A DNA stretch of 11,853 nucleotides from an uncultured Clostridia bacterium (GTDB lineage Bacteria; Bacillota; Clostridia; RGIG6154), in the NCBI GenBank assembly GCA_934457515.1, contig CAKSHV010000015.1:1-11853 (forward strand), read 5' to 3'. Position 1 is the first letter of the stretch, and every line of letters begins with the position of its first letter. This document shows, piece by piece, positions 7,193 through 11,853 of this stretch. The translations under genes were made by a program, and so were the position numbers. The notes beneath the pieces are model-generated. The model did no database searches, was not told the origin of the DNA, and was given only the letters and a program-made list of their open reading frames with translations.

Positions 7193-7225
7193 AACATCCC
7201 GCACAGATGTGCGGGATGTTTTTTT
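7193..7225 (+). terminator. Rho-independent terminator of the polysaccharide operon
   Basis: A perfect 12-bp stem, AACATCCCGCAC (7193-7204) with GTGCGGGATGTT (7209-7220), encloses the tetraloop AGAT and runs into a T tract ending at 7225. It lies three bases after the phosphatase stop, which marks the operon as only three genes long. Confidence 0.93.
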
Positions 7226-7233
7226 GTGCAATG

Positions 7234-7263
7234 AAAGCCCGAAACAGAACCGTTTCGGGCTTT
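7234..7263 (-). terminator. Hairpin after the anti-sigma gene, probable terminator on the minus strand
   Basis: AAAGCCCGAAAC (7234-7245) and GTTTCGGGCTTT (7252-7263) form a perfect 12-bp stem with a six-base loop. It lies six bases past the stop of the minus-strand gene at 7270. The T tract in that direction is short (TTT, then CATTG), so termination may be weaker than at its neighbour. The two hairpins back to back insulate the convergent operons. Confidence 0.68.
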
Positions 7264-7269
7264 AAGTCT

Positions 7270-8052
7270 TTATTTGTTTAAAACTTCCTTTGCCATTTCA
7301 AAAAGCTCGTCTGCGGTCAGTTTTCCGCTTATTTGCATCAACTGGTACTGCATGCCGCCTTTCAGCCATGTAACGGACTGTATAGCCTGAATTTTCATGT
7401 TGGGTGAACCGTAACTGAAAACAAGCTTGCCATCCGCCTCTGCCTTTTTGTCCGCTTCGGTCAGCTTATAATCTGCCGGAACGCTTTTATTGACATAGCT
7501 GTAATAATAAACCGCCGTGCCGTTCACGGTGCCGACAACATCACCCGTCGGCTCCGTTTCGGAACTGAATTTATCCTGTGCAAAGATAACTTCGTCCCCG
7601 TTCTTTTCATAATCAAACGATACGGACTTAAATCTTTCAATTGATTTGCCATCTTTGTCCGTAAGATTGTTGTTCACAACGCTGCCGCTTTTAAAAACAT
7701 AGCCGTTTTCAAAACTGTCAATCAAAACAGGCGTGTAACCAATGTCTTTTGTCACCTGCTGTACTGTCGGAAGCGACGTATACTCCGGTTTTGACGATGA
7801 CGAGCTGAACCAATTCGCTATCATTCCGTTTGCGGCAAAAGCCGTGATTCCCAACGTCAGCACCGCGGCTGCGGCAATTGCTAAATATTTCTTTTTGGAT
7901 TTCATAATCATCGGTTTCCTTTCTGTGTACGCGGAATCCGCTGCCGAATGAACCCTTTGCTTGACATTTTGAATATCAATATCAAGAGCACCGTTTACAT
8001 ATTCATCCTGCCCTTTGATATTTAATTCTTCAAACAGATTTCTCTTCTTCAT
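7270..8052 (-). CDS. Probable membrane anti-sigma factor with DUF4367-like external domain
   Basis: The 260-residue protein has a polar N-terminal part of about 50 residues that would be cytosolic, one transmembrane segment (about 55-75, rich in Ala and Leu), a short serine run (83-87) and an extracytoplasmic domain. The external part contains a GYTPVLIDSFENGYVFKSG segment (105-123). It ends with VTWLKGGMQYQLMQISGKLT (227-246) followed by ADELFEMAKEV, which resembles the WxxxGxxYxL...LSxDELxxIA pattern of DUF4367 proteins. Such proteins are often cotranscribed with ECF sigma factors and hold them at the membrane. No HxxxCxxC zinc motif is present, so a zinc-binding anti-sigma domain is not supported. 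Its ATG overlaps the sigma gene stop by four bases (8049-8052), so the two are translationally coupled. The partner is certain by context; the anti-sigma role is inferred and the signal sensed is unknown. Confidence 0.72.
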   Translation of the reverse strand: MKKRNLFEELNIKGQDEYVNGALDIDIQNVKQRVHSAADSAYTERKPMIMKSKKKYLAIAAAAVLTLGITAFAANGMIANWFSSSSSKPEYTSLPTVQQVTKDIGYTPVLIDSFENGYVFKSGSVVNNNLTDKDGKSIERFKSVSFDYEKNGDEVIFAQDKFSSETEPTGDVVGTVNGTAVYYYSYVNKSVPADYKLTEADKKAEADGKLVFSYGSPNMKIQAIQSVTWLKGGMQYQLMQISGKLTADELFEMAKEVLNK

Positions 8053-8588
8053 AGCATTTCCTCCGCATCGATTAAAATATGTTTTAGTTTTTGTTTTCCT
8101 CTTGAAAGCTTGGTTTTCACGGTAGAGAGATTTAAGTCCATCACCTTTGAGATTTCTCTTAACTTTTCGCCGAATTTATAATACCGCACGAAAATCTCAC
8201 TGTCCGGCTCGCCTAAGGACATGACGGCGCTCCACAAAAATTGGCTGTTCAAGCTGCCATCAACAAAATCTTTTGTGTCGGACAGCTCCAAATCATCAAG
8301 ATTTTCGGTATTGACTCTTTCGCTTAACTTTTTCAAAGCAAAATTCCGCGCAACCGCCGCCAAATACGCGCGCAGCGTGCCTTTCTGCAAATCAATGCTT
8401 TCTGCTTTTCTCCAAAGCGTGATAAACACATCGGACAGAATTTCCTCCGCATCTTCTTTTGAAAGATTGTTTCCGCACATATTATATAAAACCGTGCTTA
8501 TATACGGCGCGAAAATTTCAATTGCGTCATCTATTGCATGTTTCTCGCCGTTTTTCAGCCGCTTAAGCAGCTTTTCCTCGTCCGCCAC
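8049..8588 (-). CDS. ECF-family RNA polymerase sigma factor (sigma-70 regions 2 and 4)
   Basis: ECF sigma factors direct RNA polymerase to a small regulon when a membrane partner releases them. The 179-residue protein has region 2 at about 24-90, including DAEEILSDVFITLWRKAE (46-63) for core binding and AYLAAVARNFALKKL (74-88) for -10 recognition. A short acidic linker follows, then region 4 (about 118-172) with a helix-turn-helix around LREISKVMDLNLSTVKTKLS (143-162). The size is typical and regions 1 and 3 are absent, as expected. The start is a GTG at 8586-8588, with a rather weak GGGGTG site upstream. It is the promoter-proximal gene of a two-gene operon and its stop overlaps the start of the membrane partner. 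The target genes cannot be read from this window. Confidence 0.9.
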   Translation of the reverse strand: MADEEKLLKRLKNGEKHAIDDAIEIFAPYISTVLYNMCGNNLSKEDAEEILSDVFITLWRKAESIDLQKGTLRAYLAAVARNFALKKLSERVNTENLDDLELSDTKDFVDGSLNSQFLWSAVMSLGEPDSEIFVRYYKFGEKLREISKVMDLNLSTVKTKLSRGKQKLKHILIDAEEML

Positions 8589-8643
8589 TTTCGCACCCCG
8601 CTTTCTCTATGTAAGAATCAAAAGCTTTTAATCTTTACACTCT

Positions 8644-8674
8644 TATATATCTCAAAATCACCCAAAAAGTTTCA
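8644..8674 (-). promoter_or_regulatory. Candidate promoter of the sigma/anti-sigma operon
   Basis: On the minus strand TGAAAC (8669-8674) followed by five T resembles the AAC-containing -35 elements of ECF sigma factors, which often control their own genes. An AT-rich GATATATAAG stretch follows about 17 bases later. It could also be read as a poor vegetative promoter (TTGAAA, 18 bases, GATATA). No clear ECF -10 such as CGTC is seen, so which sigma uses it is undecided. Confidence 0.35.
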
Positions 8675-8681
8675 AATTCAG

Positions 8682-8717
8682 AAAAAACATCTGCACGAAT
8701 ATGTGCAGATGTTTTTT
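8682..8717 (-). terminator. Rho-independent terminator of the SLH surface protein gene
   Basis: A perfect 15-bp stem, AAAAAACATCTGCAC (8682-8696) with GTGCAGATGTTTTTT (8703-8717), has a six-base loop and starts two bases past the stop codon of the minus-strand gene. Six T residues end it in that direction, and the arms make it usable on either strand. It separates the surface protein gene from the sigma operon downstream on the same strand. Confidence 0.92.
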
Positions 8718-8719
8718 AC

Positions 8720-11566
8720 TTATTTTACTTCATATTCAACAGAACAGATTTCTTTCATGTCACTGTCATACAATGTTGCCTTCACCGTGCCGCTCGGCGT
8801 AAAGTTCTTCGGATTAAGCACTCTATACTCGCCCTCGCCGTTTGTGATTACTTTTCTTATTCCGCTGCTGTCTCCCGACTTAAATTCAACCGTGTACGTC
8901 GTTTCTTCCAAAACAGAAATGAAAACAGATCCGTCTTTATATGAAATGCCGTATTCCCGTGCTTTTTTCGGCAGCGTTATCACCACATCGCCATACTCGG
9001 AAGTGTATTTCTGTTTTCCCTCACGGTCTGCGGTCGGTTCCAGCGAACCCCCTTTTCTCCAAACCGATGTGTCAGACAAATTCGGAATTGTCTTTTCTTC
9101 GGTCACGTTCGGATAGCCGTCAAGCACGCGAACCGCTTTTCCTTCCTCTGTCAGCGTGGGTTTTTCGGTCATTTTCCAGTCGCCCCACCAGTGCACATAA
9201 AGTGTTGTGTTGTCGCCCGGAATATCCTCAAAGTTTTCTATCTTTGTTCCGCCGTCTTTTTCGGTATACCAACCGCCAAAGGTAAGGCCCTGTCTTGTCG
9301 GCTCGGCAAATGAACCGTTGCCATTTGTCCAGTTGTTGTCAAGATATTCGCAGCTTGTTGTCTTTCCTCCGCTGTAATTTAAATCAAAGGTTACGCTGCG
9401 CTTATTATAGGTCTTCGGAATCGAAACAGACGCCATAACCTTCGTCATGTACGGTACGCTGTTTTTGTAATACTCTCTTACAACCTCAATATCATATCCG
9501 TTCAGGCGCATACCGCAGAAAATAGCATTCTTAACATCCTTAATCTTATAAGCGAACTGCTCGCCGGTTTCAATTGAGTACAAATAAAGCGGATATTCGC
9601 TTGTATAGTTGGTCGGTCTGAAGTATGCGATGTATTTTTTATCATCGGTCATAACCGCGCAGTCCGCTTGATGATCGGTATTCGCCTTCACGGGCGTTAT
9701 TTTCTCTGTAAAATCAGAGGTCGTTTTCACGCTATACGTGTCTACATAATAGAACTTGCCTGTATCCTCATCCCAGAAGAAAGGCGTTTCAATGCTCTGG
9801 AACAGCGCCTTATCGTAAGTCGTGTCGGTGCAGTGAACCTTATATTGCGAATGATAATACAGTTCCTTGTCGCTTACCATAAAGAAACCGTGCGTAACTC
9901 TGCCTTTGGTATCGGGCGTCACATCGTCCGCCGTAACATCTACAAAGTATTTTTTGCCGTCAATGGTAACGCGGCTCCACGCATGACGGCCACCGTCACC
10001 GTCCAATCTGTCAAGCCAGCCTGACACAAACTCAGCCTCAATGCCGACTCTTGTCAGCAAGTCATTATAAGCAAGCGTATAGCCTTGGCAAACAGCCAAT
10101 CCTTCAACAATAGCGCCATATTCGCTATATGCATATTTTCTCTTTAATGTTTCGTCATACCGGCAATGCAGAACAAGCCACTCATGAAGTGCAAGCGCCT
10201 TTTGCAGGTCTGTCATGTTCGCGCCCATCTTGCTGCCAAGTGCCTCTTTAAGCGCTTTCTGAATGGCTGCCTCATACACATCCCTGTCATAGGCAGGTCT
10301 TGTGGCAGTAAATACGCCGGGTTTTCTCCAATTGTTTTCATTATCAATCTCTTCCGTGGTCGGCGTTGTTGTGCCCGACGGTTTGGTTGTTGTGTCAGAT
10401 TTGTCCGTCTCAGACGGTTTTGTTGTCGGCTCATTTTTCTTATCCGTATCGGACGGTTTAGTTGCAGAATCGTGGTTTTTCTTATCTGTATCAGACGGCT
10501 TTGCCGTCTGATCTTCCGATTTATCTGTCTTTGCCGTTTCATCCGGCTTAGTTACCGTCTGCTCGTTATCTTTTTTTGTTGAGTCGGTTTTCGTCGTATC
10601 ATCCTTTGTGTTGTCTGCCACAGCTAAGGCACGGTTTAAGAATGTTACGATTTGTCCTCTCGTGCAGGTGTCGTTCGGTGAAAAAGTTGTGGCAGATGTT
10701 CCGCTTGTCACGCCGTTTTTAACTGCCCATGCAACCGCTTTGGCATAGTCCGCGTTTGCATCAACATCTAAGAAAACGTTTGACACAGCTGTTTCGGGGC
10801 TGCCGGCATTTTTCCAAAGATACAAAACCGTAAACGCTCTGGTACAGGGCGTGTTGGGGTCAAACAAAGTGCCCGAAACCATGTTCTTTTCCTTTGCCCA
10901 CATAGCCGCATTGTAGTAGTAATCCGAAGTTTTCACATCGTTAAACGCCGCCGAACTGCTCTTTTTCGGGCTGTTTACCGCTCTCCACAGGAATGTTAAA
11001 ATCTGCGCGCGGGTGCAGGTATCATCCGGCGAGAAGGTTGTCGCCGATGTGCCCGACGTAATCTTTTTGTCCACTGCCCACTTTACGGCAGATGCATAAT
11101 ATGCGCCGTCCTGAACATCGGAAAAACCGCTTTTCGGCGCTGTAGGACCATCGTTTTGCGAAACGTTGGACCCAACAGCTAAATTCCAAGTATATTTCAC
11201 AATCAGGTTATTGCCGCTTTTCTCAACGTTCTTTGTTTTGTCTTTGTTCACTTTAACAGACATTTTGTCCGACGCCGCAAACGCCTTGTCCAAGCCTTGC
11301 TTAATGCCAAGCTCTACGATCACGGTATAGTCGGTATTCTCTTTAAAAACCGGGTCTGCCGGCGACCATTTCACGCTAAGCACCACAGTGCTTGCCCTGT
11401 CGGGCAGAGTTGCCGTCGTTGCGGGCGCTTTTCCGGCTATCGGGGCGGCAACCGTCAGGTTCACAATCGAAACCGTTCCCGTTGCAAACACCGACATCGG
11501 AATCATGCATAAAACCATGCTCAACGCCAAAATGCCGCTTATCCATTTTTTTGTCAGCGAATTCAC
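8720..11566 (-). CDS. Secreted SLH-domain surface protein with transglutaminase-like domain and InlB-type repeat
   Basis: The 948-residue protein is exported and should be held on the cell wall. Order: signal peptide (1-28, cleavage likely after SVFA); a beta-rich Ig-like segment (about 32-135); three SLH repeats (147-200, 207-257, 264-314), each with a TRA or TRG motif; a Thr/Lys/Asp/Ser linker (about 319-409); a transglutaminase-like domain (about 445-550) with an intact C493 (LAVCQGY), H528 (RHAWSRV) and D543 (YFVDVTADD) triad; an unrecognised region; an InlB B-repeat (724-793, with FGGWYTEKDGG); and an unclassified C-terminus. SLH repeats bind pyruvylated wall polymers. The core may be a cysteine protease or a cross-linking enzyme; the substrate is unknown. 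A longer reading frame opens with GTG at 11587, but I chose the GTG at 11564-11566, because AGGAGG sits eight bases before it and the signal peptide then starts properly. It has its own promoter and terminator. Confidence 0.9.
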   Translation of the reverse strand: MNSLTKKWISGILALSMVLCMIPMSVFATGTVSIVNLTVAAPIAGKAPATTATLPDRASTVVLSVKWSPADPVFKENTDYTVIVELGIKQGLDKAFAASDKMSVKVNKDKTKNVEKSGNNLIVKYTWNLAVGSNVSQNDGPTAPKSGFSDVQDGAYYASAVKWAVDKKITSGTSATTFSPDDTCTRAQILTFLWRAVNSPKKSSSAAFNDVKTSDYYYNAAMWAKEKNMVSGTLFDPNTPCTRAFTVLYLWKNAGSPETAVSNVFLDVDANADYAKAVAWAVKNGVTSGTSATTFSPNDTCTRGQIVTFLNRALAVADNTKDDTTKTDSTKKDNEQTVTKPDETAKTDKSEDQTAKPSDTDKKNHDSATKPSDTDKKNEPTTKPSETDKSDTTTKPSGTTTPTTEEIDNENNWRKPGVFTATRPAYDRDVYEAAIQKALKEALGSKMGANMTDLQKALALHEWLVLHCRYDETLKRKYAYSEYGAIVEGLAVCQGYTLAYNDLLTRVGIEAEFVSGWLDRLDGDGGRHAWSRVTIDGKKYFVDVTADDVTPDTKGRVTHGFFMVSDKELYYHSQYKVHCTDTTYDKALFQSIETPFFWDEDTGKFYYVDTYSVKTTSDFTEKITPVKANTDHQADCAVMTDDKKYIAYFRPTNYTSEYPLYLYSIETGEQFAYKIKDVKNAIFCGMRLNGYDIEVVREYYKNSVPYMTKVMASVSIPKTYNKRSVTFDLNYSGGKTTSCEYLDNNWTNGNGSFAEPTRQGLTFGGWYTEKDGGTKIENFEDIPGDNTTLYVHWWGDWKMTEKPTLTEEGKAVRVLDGYPNVTEEKTIPNLSDTSVWRKGGSLEPTADREGKQKYTSEYGDVVITLPKKAREYGISYKDGSVFISVLEETTYTVEFKSGDSSGIRKVITNGEGEYRVLNPKNFTPSGTVKATLYDSDMKEICSVEYEVK
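10358..10507 (-). repeat. Imperfect tandem repeat in the linker of the SLH protein
   Basis: Residues 354-403 of the surface protein consist of about four imperfect copies of a 10-15 residue unit of the form (A/T)KPS(D/E)TDK followed by a variable tail; the last copy is degenerate (TKPSGTTTPT). At DNA level a GACGGTTT or GACGGCTT core recurs. Such hydrophilic repeats usually act as flexible spacers through the wall, and the copy number may vary between strains. Confidence 0.8.
10491..10511 (-). other. Perfect intragenic hairpin in the linker coding region
   Basis: TCAGACGGC (10491-10499) and GCCGTCTGA (10503-10511) form a perfect 9-bp stem with a three-base loop inside the repeat region. No T tract follows, so it is not a standard terminator. 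It could slow ribosomes between the SLH and enzyme domains or simply be a by-product of repeat shuffling. Confidence 0.6.
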
Positions 11567-11574
11567 TTCTGTTT

Positions 11575-11580
11575 CCTCCT
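11575..11580 (-). promoter_or_regulatory. Ribosome binding site deciding the start of the SLH protein
   Basis: A perfect AGGAGG lies eight bases before the GTG at 11564-11566. Starting translation at the upstream GTG (11585-11587) would put this sequence inside the coding region and add seven acidic residues before the signal peptide, which is unlikely. Confidence 0.88.
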
Positions 11581-11611
11581 CATACACATTTCATCTTTAC
11601 TCCAATAGTAT

Positions 11612-11640
11612 ATTATATCACTCTTTAAAACGGAATTCAA
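11612..11640 (-). promoter_or_regulatory. Vegetative-type promoter of the SLH protein gene
   Basis: On the minus strand TTGAAT (11635-11640), a 17-base spacer and TATAAT (11612-11617) fit the housekeeping consensus with two mismatches in the -35. Transcription would start near 11605, giving a leader of about 39 bases. Nothing here resembles the candidate promoter of the neighbouring ECF operon. Confidence 0.82.
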
Positions 11641-11853
11641 TAGATTAAAAAATTTTTTCCATTGCATTCAAGCCTAAACTTTTTTGCGTCCGGCACTTTT
11701 TTATAATATGCCCCGGTAAATCGTATCTTTTATAAACCGCCGAAGGCGCCTTCCTTGCAAAAGGGTAGCAGCGACAGAAAAACGTCTCGAACGCATTTAT
11801 AAGTGAGCAGCCTAAGCCAAGCGTGCCTTTTTGCGAAAAAGGAGGAACGACGG
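11641..11853. other. Right-end intergenic region with palindrome, hairpin and outward-facing Shine-Dalgarno
   Basis: No gene can be supported in these 213 bases. They hold a TATAAT box on the plus strand (11702-11707) without a good -35, and a perfect 12-bp palindrome GAAGGCGCCTTC (11742-11753). They also hold a hairpin of CCTTTTT (11826-11832), loop GCG and AAAAAGG (11836-11842). The 3' arm of that hairpin runs into GGAGG (11841-11845), eight bases from the window end, so a plus-strand start codon may lie at or just past 11854. The last 120 bases are more GC-rich than the AT-rich stretch before them. It may be a structured leader, a small RNA or a dispersed repeat; I cannot decide which. Confidence 0.4.

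Noticed and set aside
7270..8052. Calling the membrane partner a zinc-dependent anti-sigma factor
   Set aside because: No HxxxCxxC motif is present; the protein has no cysteine cluster in its N-terminal part.
8538..9116. Plus-strand open frame of 192 codons spanning 8538-9116
   Set aside because: It runs antisense across the sigma gene start, a terminator and the end of the SLH gene. It has no recognisable domain and no Shine-Dalgarno.
10358..10511. Regularly spaced repeats suggesting a CRISPR array
   Set aside because: The units are imperfect, have no unique spacers of constant length, and are in frame with the linker of a protein-coding gene.
10166..10582. Plus-strand open frame of 138 codons rich in Arg, Cys and Ile over the linker of the SLH gene
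   Set aside because: It is the antisense of the repetitive linker and transglutaminase coding region. It has no ribosome binding site, and its odd composition follows from the repeats on the other strand.
11567..11587. Upstream GTG start for the SLH protein adding seven residues
   Set aside because: It would place the AGGAGG ribosome binding site inside the coding region and put acidic residues before the signal peptide. The GTG at 11564-11566 is properly spaced.
11730..11853. Minus-strand open frame of about 40 codons entering from the right edge and stopping at 11730-11732
   Set aside because: It resembles no family I know, the stretch has hairpins and a palindrome, and a plus-strand Shine-Dalgarno lies in it. 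It is more likely noncoding than the tail of a gene, though the missing flank prevents proof.

Overview
The window looks like chromosomal DNA from a Gram-positive Clostridia-type bacterium (an Oscillospiraceae/Ruminococcaceae-like gut commensal is my best guess, by inference only). The clues are the gene order rplU-rpmA-obgE-nadD-yqeK-rsfS, strong AGGAGG ribosome binding sites with some GTG and TTG starts, consensus vegetative promoters, a CpsD/CpsB-type tyrosine kinase and phosphatase pair, and an S-layer-homology (SLH) surface protein.

Region 1 (1-3552, minus strand) is the conserved housekeeping cluster. A near-consensus promoter at 3524-3552 and a probable L21 leader precede rplU (L21) and rpmA (L27), which end at a strong terminator. 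Then come obgE (ribosome-assembly GTPase), nadD (NAD synthesis), yqeK (HD-family Ap4A hydrolase) and rsfS (ribosome silencing factor, cut off by the left edge). Two things are unusual: the prp protease gene normally found between rplU and rpmA in Firmicutes is missing, and L27 lacks the N-terminal extension that Prp removes.

Region 2 (about 3553-7225, plus strand) is a compact three-gene surface-polysaccharide unit. A perfect TTGACA-17-TATAAT promoter and a strong terminator bracket it. It encodes a membrane-anchored FlaA1/CapD-type nucleotide-sugar dehydratase/epimerase, a CpsD-type bacterial tyrosine kinase with a C-terminal tyrosine cluster, and a CpsB/YwqE-type PHP tyrosine phosphatase. 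No transmembrane kinase activator (CpsC/YwqC type) and no glycosyltransferase accompany them, so the unit may set up or control a pathway encoded elsewhere. The 110 bp between the divergent promoters is rich in short palindromes.

Region 3 (7234-8674, minus strand) is a two-gene signalling operon: an ECF sigma factor and, overlapping it by 4 bp, a single-pass membrane protein with a DUF4367-like external domain, probably its anti-sigma factor.

Region 4 (8682-11640, minus strand) is a monocistronic gene for a secreted 948-residue protein. In order it has a signal peptide, an Ig-like beta region, three SLH repeats, a repetitive Thr/Lys/Asp/Ser linker, a transglutaminase-like domain with an intact Cys-His-Asp triad, and an InlB-type B-repeat.

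Region 5 (11641-11853) has no gene I can support. It holds a TATAAT box, a 12-bp perfect palindrome and, at the very edge, a hairpin overlapping a Shine-Dalgarno sequence that points to a start codon just outside the window.

Regions 2, 3 and 4 together form a cell-envelope neighbourhood beside a translation and ribosome-assembly cluster. All the gene families are known. The less ordinary points are the Prp-less L27, the adaptor-less kinase unit, the SLH-transglutaminase architecture and the unexplained right end.
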